Of a DNA stretch of 64,000 nucleotides, positions 1 to 8,445 are shown piece by piece. This DNA is from Mycobacterium sp. PSTR-4-N. Its GTDB lineage: Bacteria; Actinomycetota; Actinomycetes; Mycobacteriales; Mycobacteriaceae. The stretch's first letter is position 1, and each line of letters opens with the position of its first letter. The stretch is taken from NCBI RefSeq assembly GCF_022348085.1, contig NZ_JAKRFN010000021.1, forward strand, positions 48,584 to 112,583, read 5' to 3'. Position numbers and translations under genes: made by a program. The notes under the pieces are model-generated. The model was not told the origin of the DNA, ran no database searches, and worked only from the letters and a program-made list of their open reading frames with translations.

Positions 1-477
1 AATCGCCTCCGCTTGACTCTGCGTGTCGTCGAGGCCGTGACAGCCGCGATCGGTGCGGACCGCGTCGGTCTGCGCATCTCCCCGGCCAACCCGCTCAACG
101 ACATTCACGAAGACGACTACCACGAGACGTATCGCGCGCTGGTCGACGCTCTGGCGCCGAGGAAGTTGGCCTACCTGCACGTGATGGAAGTGGGTGATCG
201 CGACTTCACCAACGAGCTGCGCAACCGCTTCGGCGGGACCTTCATCCTCAACCCGGCAACACCTGGACGCATCACCGGTCCAAGCGAATTGGGCCTCGCC
301 GAGGACGGCACCGCCGACCTCGTGGCGTTCGGAGCCGCGTTCCTGGCCAATCCCGATCTGCCGCTGCGCCTGGCCACCGGTGCGCCGCTCAACACTCCCG
401 ACCGTGCCACCTTCTACGGCGGTGACGATCGCGGGTACACCGATTACCCCACGCTGGATGCCGTACCGACCGCCTGA
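1..477 (+). CDS. Old yellow enzyme family NADH:flavin oxidoreductase, C-terminal part (5' end outside window)
   Basis: This is the 3' end of an FMN-dependent ene-reductase of the old yellow enzyme family, which typically reduces activated C=C bonds or nitro groups with NAD(P)H. The frame is open from base 1, so the true start lies upstream and about 158 codons are visible. The segment RISPANPLNDIHEDDYHETY followed by YLHVMEVGDRDF and a Gly-rich stretch near GGTFILNPATPG fits the last strands of the FMN barrel. The later AFGAAFLANPDLPLRLATGAPL segment, split around residue 115, matches the family's usual 'G.pFiaNPDLp.R' ending, where FMN phosphate is bound. It stops 30 bases before an SDR gene on the same strand and probably shares an operon with it and the LLM oxidoreductase. 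The substrate cannot be inferred. Confidence 0.85.
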   Translation, partial: NRLRLTLRVVEAVTAAIGADRVGLRISPANPLNDIHEDDYHETYRALVDALAPRKLAYLHVMEVGDRDFTNELRNRFGGTFILNPATPGRITGPSELGLAEDGTADLVAFGAAFLANPDLPLRLATGAPLNTPDRATFYGGDDRGYTDYPTLDAVPTA

Positions 478-507
478 CGTCGAGCCACAGAGAAAGAGGA
501 GAGCGAC

Positions 508-1281
508 ATGAGTTCGACATTCGAAGGCCGCGTCGCGCTGGTGACCGGCGGAAGCCGGGGTATCGGTGCCGCGATCGCGTCGCGCCTGGCCGACGGCGGC
601 GCCGCGGTCGCGGTCAATTACCGGGCCAACGCCGGCGCAGCGGAGAAACTCGTCGACGAGCTGCGTGCGCGCGGACACCGCGCGGCGTCGTTCGGCGGCG
701 ACGTGACCGACCCCGCTCAGATCGCCGATGTCGTCGCCCGCGTCGTCGAGGAGTTCGGCGCTTTGCACCTGTTGGCCAGCAACGCAGGCGTGGAGCACTT
801 CGCCCCACTGGCGGACATCACCGCCGCCGACTTCGAGAATGTGTTCCGCACCAACGTCGGTGGCCAGTTGTTCGCCGTACAGGCAGCGGCGGCCGTCATG
901 CCGCCGGGAAGTCGGATCGTGCTGACCTCTTCGGTCAGCGCCCGCATCGCGGTGCATCACCACGCGTTGTACGCCGCCAGCAAGGCCGCCGTCTCGGCGA
1001 TGGCGCTCAACCTGGCACCGGAATTGGCCGAGGCGGGTATCGCTGTCAACGCCGTTGCCCCCGGCGGAACTGCCACCGACATGGCCGCCGAGAACGGGGC
1101 GGACTATGTCCATCCCGCGCTGGCCCACGTCGCCCCGGACGACGTGACCCGTTCGATGAATGCCCTCGGTCGGCTCGCGCGCCCTGAAGAGATCGCGGAC
1201 ACGGTCTGCTTCCTGCTGTCCGAGCGGGCCTCCTACATCACCGGCTCCACGCTGGACGTCGCAGGCGGGTGGATGCGATGA
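508..1281 (+). CDS. SDR family NAD(P)-dependent oxidoreductase
   Basis: A 257-residue classical short-chain dehydrogenase/reductase, probably cytoplasmic, acting on an unknown alcohol, ketone or 3-oxoacyl substrate. The N-terminal cofactor motif TGGSRGIG lies near residues 13-20, the structural NAG motif near residue 90, and the catalytic Tyr155 and Lys159 sit in YAASK, preceded by the SSVS serine. The C-terminal ITGSTLDVAGGW is typical of the family. The ATG follows a GAGGAG ribosome site about 8 bases upstream. Its TGA overlaps the ATG of the next gene (ATGA at 1278-1281), so the two are translationally coupled. The preceding ene-reductase and following LLM enzyme suggest a small catabolic or detoxification operon. 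That role is inference; family membership is clear. Confidence 0.9.
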   Translation: MSSTFEGRVALVTGGSRGIGAAIASRLADGGAAVAVNYRANAGAAEKLVDELRARGHRAASFGGDVTDPAQIADVVARVVEEFGALHLLASNAGVEHFAPLADITAADFENVFRTNVGGQLFAVQAAAAVMPPGSRIVLTSSVSARIAVHHHALYAASKAAVSAMALNLAPELAEAGIAVNAVAPGGTATDMAAENGADYVHPALAHVAPDDVTRSMNALGRLARPEEIADTVCFLLSERASYITGSTLDVAGGWMR

Positions 1282-2180
1282 CCGACTACGGACGCGAACT
1301 GCAGTTCGGGGTGTTCGTGACCCCGAGCCCTGGCCTCCTCGAGAACAGTTACGCCATCGCTGAGCTCGCCGACCAACACCTGGATTTCATCGGCGTACAG
1401 GACCATCCCTATCAGAAGGACTTCCTGGAAGCCTGGGCGTTCATCGCCACACTGCTGGCTAGGACCGACCGCGTACGGTTGGTGCCCGACGTGGCGAACC
1501 TCCCGTTGCACAACCCCGCGGTTCTGGCCAAGACGGCAGCGAGCCTTGACGTCATCTCCGGCGGTCGGGTCGAATTGGCTCTCGGGGCGGGAGCGTTCTG
1601 GGATGCGATCGTGGCCATGGGTGGTCCGCGGCGTACGCCGGGCGAGGCGGCCCGAGCCCTGCGCGACGCGGTCGAAGTGACGAGACTGATGTGGTCGGGG
1701 CAGCGGTCGGTCAGATACGACGGAGACATCTACCGGGTGCACGGCGTGCACCCGGGGCCTCGGCCAGCCCACGACATGCAGATCTGGTTGGGAGTGGGCG
1801 GACCCAAGCTGCTCAGGTACCTCGGTGGCCACGCAGACGGCTGGCTACCGTCGAACTCCTACTTCCCGCCGGAGGCGCTCGACGGCATGAACCAGCAGAT
1901 CGACCGCGGCGCAGCCGAGGCCGGCCGCGACCCGGCGTCAATCGTGCGCGCGTACAACGTCTTCGGAGAAATCAGCGACCACGAGTCCAGCGAACCGTTC
2001 CGCGGAACGGTCGCCCAATGGACCCATGACCTGACGGAGCTCGCCGTCGAGACCGGTATGGACACGTTCATCTTCGGTGCCCCAGACGATGATCTCGACC
2101 AGACGCGACGGTTTGCCCATGACATCGTGCCCGCGGTGCGTGACGCAATCGCTGAGAGCAGGAGTTCTCGTCGATCATGA
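1278..2180 (+). CDS. LLM class flavin-dependent oxidoreductase
   Basis: A luciferase-like TIM-barrel oxidoreductase of 300 residues using FMN or F420. Family features include the opening LQFGVFVTPSP, the DFIGVQDHPYQ region, the segment VISGGRVELALGAGAFWDAI and the late WLGVGGPKLLRYLGGHADGW motif, where the flavin phosphate is bound. I chose the ATG at 1278 because it overlaps the SDR stop as ATGA; a GTG at 1269 is also in frame and would add three residues. Mycobacteria have many F420-dependent members of this family, so F420 is plausible but cannot be proven from sequence. It is the last gene of the small oxidoreductase operon and is followed by convergent genes. Confidence 0.85.
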   Translation: MTDYGRELQFGVFVTPSPGLLENSYAIAELADQHLDFIGVQDHPYQKDFLEAWAFIATLLARTDRVRLVPDVANLPLHNPAVLAKTAASLDVISGGRVELALGAGAFWDAIVAMGGPRRTPGEAARALRDAVEVTRLMWSGQRSVRYDGDIYRVHGVHPGPRPAHDMQIWLGVGGPKLLRYLGGHADGWLPSNSYFPPEALDGMNQQIDRGAAEAGRDPASIVRAYNVFGEISDHESSEPFRGTVAQWTHDLTELAVETGMDTFIFGAPDDDLDQTRRFAHDIVPAVRDAIAESRSSRRS

Positions 2181-2249
2181 GGTGAGGACCACGACTCCTC
2201 GCGTCCGTCCATCGATGAGTTCGGTGGCCTTCACCTGTCCGTACGTTTC

Positions 2250-3479
2250 TCAGTGTGACGACGCCCAGACGATGGCGACCAGTGCGGTGGCACTGGACAT
2301 GGCGACGACATTGCCGATGAACGGATGGAAATCTGCGGGCAGTCGGCGCGCGATCGCCGCTGCGAGCGGCGGTCCGATCACAGCGCCGACGACTGCGCCG
2401 ACCACGATCGACGACAGCGAACCGCCGCCCATGAGCACGGTGGCGGGAGCGATGGACACCACTGGGACGAACGTCGGGTACCAGCCGTGCTTCGCCCATT
2501 GTCGGTGCCACAGCGTCACCGACAGTGCCGAGGTCATGATCTGCGCGCCCAGGAGCTGCGGCAGGAGTTCTCCCGCACCGCTGGTCAGCGTGGGAGACAG
2601 CAGATAGGAGAGGGCGGTGCCGAAAAGCAGTGCAGCGCCGGCTGTCTCATTTCCGATGAACTGCGCTTCGGTGAAATCGGCCAACATGCGGCGGGCCAGC
2701 CACTTCGGACCCAGCGGTGCGGAGTCTCGGAATGTGTGTGGTGACGTCGCCCGGCAGCGGGGCACGGCGACGAGCCTCTTCGGCATCCACCGAAGATGGC
2801 GACACAGTGCGAAGGCGACGAGCGCACTGACCCACATGCCGGTGGTGGCCCCGATGACGGTGGGCAGCCCCAGCGGGCGACAGGCGAAGTTCACCGCCGC
2901 GAGCGCAAGAGGTGTGGTGAGGCATGCCCCGAGTGCGGCGCCGGTGAGGAGCACCGGCGTACTGCCGCCGTAGATCAGCACGACCGCAGCGGACACGGAG
3001 GCGAAAGGCACGAAGGTGGGCTGCCAGGTCCCGGACACGCCGATGGTCCAGCCCCACGCCACGTTGCTGAGCACCAATCCCAGGGCCGCGCTGCCCAGGG
3101 CCCGTGGGAGCAACGCGGTGCCTGACGCGACGGGGAACCCAGCCCAGCGACTCTTGCGGATGGAGGCCCCGTGGGAGGTGTATCCACCGAGCAGCATCAG
3201 GGCGCCGGCCAGTGCTGAGTGTGCGAAGCCCGGCTCGGTTGTGTCGCCGAGGGTCCACAGAAGGAACGCTCCGACATCGCAGTAGTGGCCCGTCCAGGTT
3301 CTGGTCCCCGGCATGACCGCCGGCATCGCGGTCTGCGCTCGCTGAAGACCCGCCAACAGCACCATCGCGACAACGACGGTCGCTGCCGCGGTCAGCCCCA
3401 GGATTGCCGGATGAGATCGCGACCGTGGGCTCGGCGATGTCGAGACGATGCCGTGGCGGTCCCGGCCGGGGTGGGTCAT
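2250..3479 (-). CDS. Hypothetical multi-pass membrane protein with internal duplication
   Basis: A 409-residue protein I do not recognise. It begins with a short basic Ser/Pro-rich cytoplasmic-looking tail, then a hydrophobic helix near residues 28-45, and contains about ten hydrophobic segments rich in Gly, Ala, Leu and Val. The two halves are related: WQPTFVPFASVSAAVVLIYGG in the first half is mirrored by WYPTFVPVVSIAPATVLMGGG in the second, each followed by a small-residue helix, a PLA segment and an IG..(T/V) helix ending in ALVA. That is an inverted- or direct-repeat transporter-like arrangement. It converges on the LLM gene and lies downstream of a LysR gene on the same strand, which could control it. 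A permease role is only a guess. A GTG at 3446 is an alternative start. Confidence 0.6.
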   Translation of the reverse strand: MTHPGRDRHGIVSTSPSPRSRSHPAILGLTAAATVVVAMVLLAGLQRAQTAMPAVMPGTRTWTGHYCDVGAFLLWTLGDTTEPGFAHSALAGALMLLGGYTSHGASIRKSRWAGFPVASGTALLPRALGSAALGLVLSNVAWGWTIGVSGTWQPTFVPFASVSAAVVLIYGGSTPVLLTGAALGACLTTPLALAAVNFACRPLGLPTVIGATTGMWVSALVAFALCRHLRWMPKRLVAVPRCRATSPHTFRDSAPLGPKWLARRMLADFTEAQFIGNETAGAALLFGTALSYLLSPTLTSGAGELLPQLLGAQIMTSALSVTLWHRQWAKHGWYPTFVPVVSIAPATVLMGGGSLSSIVVGAVVGAVIGPPLAAAIARRLPADFHPFIGNVVAMSSATALVAIVWASSH

Positions 3480-3569
3480 CGGAGCCCGGTATCGCGTGAA
3501 ACCGGCTCGTCTCCAATGACTCTCATTCTGCGGTTAAGCTGCCTGATGACTCGGTCGCCCAGCACGTGC

Positions 3570-4529
3570 TCACGAAGCTCTGCTCCGTCGCGACTCGTCG
3601 GTCAGTCGGACCAATCCTGACGGCACCTCGCCGTCCAAGGTCAATCGCACGAATCGACCCACCGCCGGATTGGAAGCCCGACCAGGAGCCCAATGCAGCA
3701 TGAAGGGGACCACCTGCTGCGGTGTGATCGGTCGGATCGCGACCGTGCAATCCGCTACGGCCACCGACGCTGTCGTGAGGATCCAGTCGACGTCGGACTG
3801 GGCCGGCCATTTCCACGCAGACAGATCAGTATCGGCGAGTTCGACGATCGCCGGGCACAGCCCTGCGCCGCGGAGAAGTTGCTTCTGGGCCACAGTCCAT
3901 GCGGGAAACAGTGTCTCGCTGTGCATCCCGAGTGTTTCATCGCGGAGATCAGCCAGTGTGACAGCATCGCGGCTTGCGAGTCGGTGATCGGGACGCAACC
4001 CGACCAACCACGGCTCGCCGCAGAACACAGTGCTCACCACGCCCATGGTCGCGAGCACGGGGCCGCACGTGATCGCGACATCAACAGTGTCGTCGGCGAC
4101 TGCGCGCTCCAGGTCGTAGGGCCACATTCGCCGTACCTGTAGTTCGACATCGGGTGCCTCGGCGCGCAGAGCGGCGGCGAGGTGGGGAGTCAGCACGGGC
4201 GCAACGGGCGGGGCGACACCGAGGCGTACGACCCCGGCGTCACCGTCGGCCCACTGGTGCATCGCCGCGACGGCGGCTCCGGCCTGCTCGAGGATCAAGG
4301 TGGCGCGGTGGAGCATCTCGGCTCCGGCGTTGGTCAACGCCACCCGTCGCGACGTGCGCGTCAGCAGTGGGGTGCCCACTTCGCGTTCCAGTCGACGGAC
4401 CAGGTCGCTGAGAGTGGGTTGGCTGATGTGCAAACTCTCTGCGGCACGGCCGAAGTGCAGTTCAGTGGCCACGGCAACGAACGCGTCCAGTTGGCGTAGC
4501 TCCACACGGGGTAACTTACTTGTCTGCAT
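3570..4529 (-). CDS. LysR family transcriptional regulator
   Basis: A 319-residue LysR-type regulator. The N-terminal winged helix-turn-helix is clear: LRQLDAFVAVATELHFGRAA, then ESLHISQPTLSDLVRRLE and the wing region GTPLLTRTSRRVALTNAG, over residues 11-70. The rest resembles the periplasmic-binding-protein-like effector domain, which senses a small molecule. It is divergent from the TetR gene at 4679 and lies 90 bases upstream of the membrane protein on the same strand. An imperfect palindrome at 4519-4542 overlaps the proposed ATG and looks like an autoregulatory operator, so the GTG at 4505 could be the real start. Neither start has a good ribosome site. The target genes are unknown; the divergent TetR gene and the adjacent membrane protein are the natural candidates. 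Confidence 0.88.
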   Translation of the reverse strand: MQTSKLPRVELRQLDAFVAVATELHFGRAAESLHISQPTLSDLVRRLEREVGTPLLTRTSRRVALTNAGAEMLHRATLILEQAGAAVAAMHQWADGDAGVVRLGVAPPVAPVLTPHLAAALRAEAPDVELQVRRMWPYDLERAVADDTVDVAITCGPVLATMGVVSTVFCGEPWLVGLRPDHRLASRDAVTLADLRDETLGMHSETLFPAWTVAQKQLLRGAGLCPAIVELADTDLSAWKWPAQSDVDWILTTASVAVADCTVAIRPITPQQVVPFMLHWAPGRASNPAVGRFVRLTLDGEVPSGLVRLTDESRRSRAS

Positions 4530-4542
4530 TCAGGCAAGCAAG
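4519..4542. promoter_or_regulatory. Candidate LysR-type operator upstream of the LysR gene
   Basis: The arms CTTGTCTGC (4519-4527) and GCAAGCAAG (4534-4542) form an inverted repeat matching at 7 of 9 positions around a 6-base spacer. LysR proteins often bind such a dyad next to their own start and repress themselves. The left arm touches the proposed LysR ATG, which either makes this a direct repressor site or argues for the later GTG start. Binding is inferred. Confidence 0.4.
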
Positions 4543-4678
4543 ACTTGTCCGTGATCGAAGCCAGCAACTATCCTCCCACCATGGCGCTTCCTCGTGGCGG
4601 ACACGGACGTCGGCGATGTTCGCCGCAGAGTGAGCTCGGGTGGGGATGCCGTCGGCGAGCACCGGTACGCGTCCAGCG

Positions 4679-5293
4679 ATGACTGAGGGTAAGCAGCGAC
4701 GCACCCAGCGAGAGCGTGTCGACGAGTCCTCTCGACGCCTGGCCGCCGCGGCCATCGAGCTCATCGTCGAAAAGGGCTATGCGCACACGACGGCGAAGGA
4801 CATCGGCCTGCGGGCCGGGTACAGCCGGGCGATGGTGGCCGAACGCTTCGGCAGCAAGGAAGCTCTGTTGGACACCGTGTTGAGCGAGTACGAGAGTCGC
4901 ATCGACGCAGGCGTTCCCTCGGATGCAACCGGCTTAGACAGAGCCATCGCGCCGGTCGATGCGCTCTGTCAATTCGTGGCTGACGACCCCACATTCCTGC
5001 GGGCCATGTTCATCATCAACTTCGAAGCGGTACACGACGCCGGCACCCTGCGCGATCGGATCCGGCAGTGGCTCATCCGTGTACGCCAGGTGATCGCCGA
5101 TGGTATTCGCGCCGGTATGGCCGATGGGTCGATCACCGCGGAGCTCGACGCCGACGACTTCAGCAGAGAGATCTTGACCACGGGCATCGGGTACTCCTAC
5201 TGGTGGGTCGTGGTGCCCGATCAGATCGACTTCCCTTCGACTCTGTCCCGGTGGCGGGAACGCCTCGCGAAATCCCTTGTCTCACAAGGATAA
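4679..5293 (+). CDS. TetR/AcrR family transcriptional regulator
   Basis: A 204-residue TetR-type regulator read from the ATG at 4679; a GTG at 4640 would add 13 residues, and neither start has a clear ribosome site. The helix-turn-helix covers about residues 10-55: RRLAAAAIELIVEKGYAHTT, then KDIGLRAGYSRAMVAERFGSKEAL, the family's usual 'a..aGvs.g.ly.hF.sKe.L' pattern with MVAERF in place of the common LYYHF. The C-terminal helical part should form the ligand pocket and dimer interface. It is divergent from the LysR gene and ends before a strong hairpin shared with the convergent envelope gene. The target is unknown; the divergent LysR gene or distant catabolic genes are possible. Confidence 0.85.
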   Translation: MTEGKQRRTQRERVDESSRRLAAAAIELIVEKGYAHTTAKDIGLRAGYSRAMVAERFGSKEALLDTVLSEYESRIDAGVPSDATGLDRAIAPVDALCQFVADDPTFLRAMFIINFEAVHDAGTLRDRIRQWLIRVRQVIADGIRAGMADGSITAELDADDFSREILTTGIGYSYWWVVVPDQIDFPSTLSRWRERLAKSLVSQG

Positions 5294-5313
5294 AGCCGGG
5301 CCATCGACAGGGG

Positions 5314-5345
5314 AGTGATCACAACCATGGCTGGTTCTGATCACT
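5314..5345. terminator. Bidirectional hairpin between convergent genes
   Basis: The arms AGTGATCA (5314-5321) and TGATCACT (5338-5345) pair perfectly. A C-C mismatch follows, then the inner stem AACCA (5323-5327) with TGGTT (5332-5336) around the loop TGGC. It lies between two convergent genes and its right arm contains the stop codon of the minus-strand gene. No long T-run follows, as is common in mycobacteria, so termination is likely but not certain. Confidence 0.6.
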
Positions 5346-6972
5346 GACGCATTCGGCACGCCTCTCGAATCCGACTGCGCTGCAACGCGATCAAGACCAA
5401 TCCCACGATGAGCTGCGCCAGCCACACGCCGTGCGCGGCCAACGCCACGCCGCGGTAGGGCGACGGCCGCCCCACGCCGCCGACTCGGTACACCGTCAAG
5501 TCATCGGACCGAAACGCCACGGGCAGGTCGAGATTCGTCCCCGCGCCTTCGACCACCACCCAGTCCACCCCGGCGTCGGCCAGCCGGGCCCGATCCGCAC
5601 CGGCGAGCAGCAGGGCCTGAACCTCCCGCGCCTGGACGCCCTCACCCGGCACCAGACGGCCGCCGATCGACAGGTCGCCGGTGGTCAGCACCTCGGCGCG
5701 CAGCCAGCGCGGCAGCGGATCCAGGACCGGCGCCGGCCCGGCCCAGGAAAAGCGCCGCATGCTGTCGACCGGGAGCACGGCCACCGGTGCCGGCTCGGCG
5801 TTGATGACGGCCGCCGCCTCCCGCCACGCCGGCGGGTACTGGACGGAATGCACGCGTCCGCCGACCCCCCACGCCAGGTCGGGCAGCGTCGCGATCACAG
5901 CGGCGCAGCACACCGCGGCAGTCGCGAGGGCAGGTACGCGCGGGCGCAGCGCGATCGTGGCGGCCGCACCGGCCAGCGCGTACGCCGGCATCGCCAGCGC
6001 CACCCACTTCTGACCGTCCCTGATCACTCCCAGCCCCGGCACCGCGTCCAGCAGCGCCGTGACGGCCGTCAGACCGGGTCCTGTCGCCATCAGCGCGGGC
6101 ACCAGCACGGCGATCAGGGCGACCACCAGCAGCGGCCGGGCGACCCGGTACCGGAGGAGCACCGGCAGCCCTGTCGCCACGACCGCCAGCAGCACCACGG
6201 TCGCCACCACCGCGAACGGGGTGGTGCGCGTGGCAGGCACCGCGTCGGCGTTCCAGATTCCGGCCAGCCCGGCGAGGCTGCCCAGCGTGCCCAGCCCGGG
6301 CTCCGCGCGCGCAGCGAACGCCGCGACCGCGGGCCCCTGATCGACGCCGGGGGACCACCCGAGCGCCGACGCGACCAGCCAGGGCAACGCCGCGGTCGTC
6401 GACCCGGCCAGGCTCACGAGGGCACAGAACCACCGCGAACGGCCCGCGCCCGGGGCGGCGACGCACGCCAGCGCGATCGTCGCCGCCATCATCAACCCGG
6501 TCGGCGTCAGCCCGGCCAGCGCGAGCCAGAACAGCAGCGCCCCCACGCCGGTGGCCCCAGCGGCTCGCAGAGACAGCACGGCCGCCGCCACCCACGGCAG
6601 CGCGCCGTAACCGACCAGCAGGCTCCAGTGGCCCTGCAGAAGCCGTTCGGCGACATAGGGATTCCACACCGCGACGGTGACGGCCACGAACTGCCCGGGC
6701 AGGCCGGCTCCGGGCAGCACCGTCGTCGCCAGATGCGCGGCCCCCCAGCCCGCGAGCCAGAGCCCGAGGATCAGCAACCCCTTGACCAGCACGCCGCCAT
6801 CGACCACGGCCGAGGCCAGCGCGACGGCGACGTCCTGGGGCAGAGCCCGCGGCGCGGCCTGTGTCAGCCCCAGCGCGGCATCGGTGAGGTAGGACCGCGG
6901 TGTCGACACCGCGTCGCGCAGCAGCAGATAACCCGGGGCGAACAGCGGTGCGGTCACCGCCAGCGTGAGCAC
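5341..6972 (-). CDS. Rv0226c-type conserved multi-pass membrane protein
   Basis: A roughly 543-residue integral membrane protein matching the position and size of mycobacterial Rv0226c. It has about ten hydrophobic segments, with a conserved-looking WNPYVAERLLQGHWSLLVGY motif near residue 105 and an extracytoplasmic domain near residues 370-500. The architecture (polytopic half, then a soluble portion such as VDWVVVEG and DDLTVYRVGG, then one last helix) resembles the GT-C fold of the larger AftD nearby, so a lipid-linked sugar transferase is possible but not shown. The GTG at 6972 is the first in-frame start codon; coding-like sequence continues upstream towards the stop of the preceding gene, so the true start may be a non-standard codon. 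It follows the DUF3068 gene by 41 bases in the same operon. Confidence 0.75.
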   Translation of the reverse strand: MLTLAVTAPLFAPGYLLLRDAVSTPRSYLTDAALGLTQAAPRALPQDVAVALASAVVDGGVLVKGLLILGLWLAGWGAAHLATTVLPGAGLPGQFVAVTVAVWNPYVAERLLQGHWSLLVGYGALPWVAAAVLSLRAAGATGVGALLFWLALAGLTPTGLMMAATIALACVAAPGAGRSRWFCALVSLAGSTTAALPWLVASALGWSPGVDQGPAVAAFAARAEPGLGTLGSLAGLAGIWNADAVPATRTTPFAVVATVVLLAVVATGLPVLLRYRVARPLLVVALIAVLVPALMATGPGLTAVTALLDAVPGLGVIRDGQKWVALAMPAYALAGAAATIALRPRVPALATAAVCCAAVIATLPDLAWGVGGRVHSVQYPPAWREAAAVINAEPAPVAVLPVDSMRRFSWAGPAPVLDPLPRWLRAEVLTTGDLSIGGRLVPGEGVQAREVQALLLAGADRARLADAGVDWVVVEGAGTNLDLPVAFRSDDLTVYRVGGVGRPSPYRGVALAAHGVWLAQLIVGLVLIALQRSRIREACRMRQ

Positions 6973-7013
6973 CAGCGCATAGGCCGGGGCCGCCAGCGGA
7001 CGGGCGCGGGGGA

Positions 7014-8219
7014 TCAGACCGGTCGGTCCGGGGGTAGATCGGTGGGCCGCTGCGCCGGCAGTTTCTCTGTCTTCGCCTCCGCGCCGGGCACCGGTTCACC
7101 CTCGTCACCGCGGCCGCCGTAGAAGCGACTACTGGTGTCGTCGAGGCCTGGATCGATCAGGGTCGACTCCGCGCGCAGGCTGAACGAGCCGAGCAGCGCG
7201 CCGCCGAGCAGTGCCACGATGCCCAGCGCGGTGAACGTGATCGGCAGGATGCGGCCCCACAGCGAGACCCGGTCGCGCTCGTCGTACGCGGCGTTGACCT
7301 GGCTCTCCACCGACTCGTCGTTGGTGGTGACCGTGTAGTCGGCGAACGTCACCTCGGGTTTGAGGGCCTCACGCGCGTAGTAGTGGTAGCCCCGGTCGGT
7401 TTCCTTGACGATCGTGCCCGACACCGGGTCGACCCAGAAGGTGCGCTGGGCGGCGTAGTACCGGGTCATCGTGATCTGTTCCTCGGGATCGCCCTCGAGC
7501 CCCCACAGCGCGGCGCGTGCGGTGACCTGGCTGTCGGCGTCGTCGTCGTACAGCGAGGCGTACTTGACGGGCTCGACGAGCTTGCCCTCGTTGTCGAAGC
7601 CGACGTTCTGGGTGAACTTGTAGGCGGTCAGTCCGTTGACGTCTTCTTCACCCGCGTAGTTGGCGTCGTAGGCCTTCTGCGCGATCGGATCGAAGTAGGG
7701 GTAGGTCTTCTTCTCGGTGTCGAACGGGAAGCGGTAGGCCAGGCCCTCGTGCGGCAGCGCGATGTTGGTGGGCGGGTTCTGGTCCTCGATGGCACGCGGC
7801 TTCTGCACGGCGCCGCCGGGGTTGGACTCGCTGGAGACCGCCTCGGCGGTGGTGCGGTCCAGGGTCACGGTGTCCACCATCGCCAGCAGCAGGCCACGGT
7901 CGCCCTGCTGGTCCGAGCGCCGCAGCGAGTCGCCGACCTGCAGCGTCACCACATCGGCGTTGGCGGGGGATTCGACGCTGATCTGCTGCTGCATCACCAC
8001 AGGGACGTCCTGGTCGACGACGAACCGCTGGGAGTTCAGCGAGGCGGGGTCGAAGACGTCACCGGTGCCTTCGCTGACCAGGGTGGTGTCGATGTCCAGG
8101 GGAATCTTGGAGATCTTGCCCTTGGTGTAGGTGGTCAGGAGCAGCGCTGCGATGAGCAGCGCTGCGCCGAGGCCCATGAGTCCGCACGCGGCATACCTCA
8201 GCGCAACTGCGCGGTTCAA
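7014..8219 (-). CDS. DUF3068 (PorA family) membrane-anchored protein, Rv0227c type
   Basis: A 401-residue protein matching mycobacterial Rv0227c (DUF3068, annotated in Pfam as a PorA-like family). It has an N-terminal transmembrane helix (YAACGLMGLGAALLIAALLL), a large extracytoplasmic region rich in Asp, Thr and Tyr, and a second helix near residue 330 (ITFTALGIVALLGGALLGSF) before a short acidic, Pro-rich tail. Such a two-helix topology suggests a periplasm-facing envelope factor; the precise role is unknown to me. I chose the TTG at 8219 because GGGAG lies about 8 bases upstream; a TTG at 8246 would add nine residues. It precedes the Rv0226c-type gene by 41 bases, and the pair is kept together in mycobacteria. 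Confidence 0.8.
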   Translation of the reverse strand: MNRAVALRYAACGLMGLGAALLIAALLLTTYTKGKISKIPLDIDTTLVSEGTGDVFDPASLNSQRFVVDQDVPVVMQQQISVESPANADVVTLQVGDSLRRSDQQGDRGLLLAMVDTVTLDRTTAEAVSSESNPGGAVQKPRAIEDQNPPTNIALPHEGLAYRFPFDTEKKTYPYFDPIAQKAYDANYAGEEDVNGLTAYKFTQNVGFDNEGKLVEPVKYASLYDDDADSQVTARAALWGLEGDPEEQITMTRYYAAQRTFWVDPVSGTIVKETDRGYHYYAREALKPEVTFADYTVTTNDESVESQVNAAYDERDRVSLWGRILPITFTALGIVALLGGALLGSFSLRAESTLIDPGLDDTSSRFYGGRGDEGEPVPGAEAKTEKLPAQRPTDLPPDRPV

Positions 8220-8379
8220 TACCGTGTCTCCCTTCGCGCGCGGCAAAACCCGTTTGACCCTAACAGCACAAATTAAGGCCCAACCGGCGACGAGGGATTA
8301 CGGGGCGCACGCAGGCGGTGCTCGCCCCGGACGGGTGCGCGTGTCGACACCGCTGGTCCTGCCCCGTCATCACTGAGGA

Positions 8380-8407
8380 ATCCGTCAGAAAACCTTGACT
8401 GACGGAT
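8380..8407. promoter_or_regulatory. Perfect 9-bp inverted repeat over the promoter of the ring-cleavage operon
   Basis: ATCCGTCAG (8380-8388) and CTGACGGAT (8399-8407) are exact reverse complements around a 10-base spacer, giving arms two helical turns apart. The right arm overlaps a TTGACT hexamer at 8395-8400 that could be a -35 element. The operon start is at 8446 behind a strong AAGGAGG site. A repressor of the TetR, IclR or GntR type binding here would block the promoter. No regulator gene is adjacent, so the partner is unknown. Confidence 0.5.
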
Positions 8408-8445
8408 CGGTCGTATGTGACGATTTCATCAACTAAGGAGGTCAG

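Noticed and set aside
5431..7122. A 563-codon plus-strand frame opposite the Rv0226c-type gene
   Set aside because: Low-complexity Arg/Gln/His-rich translation, typical of antisense in high-GC DNA.
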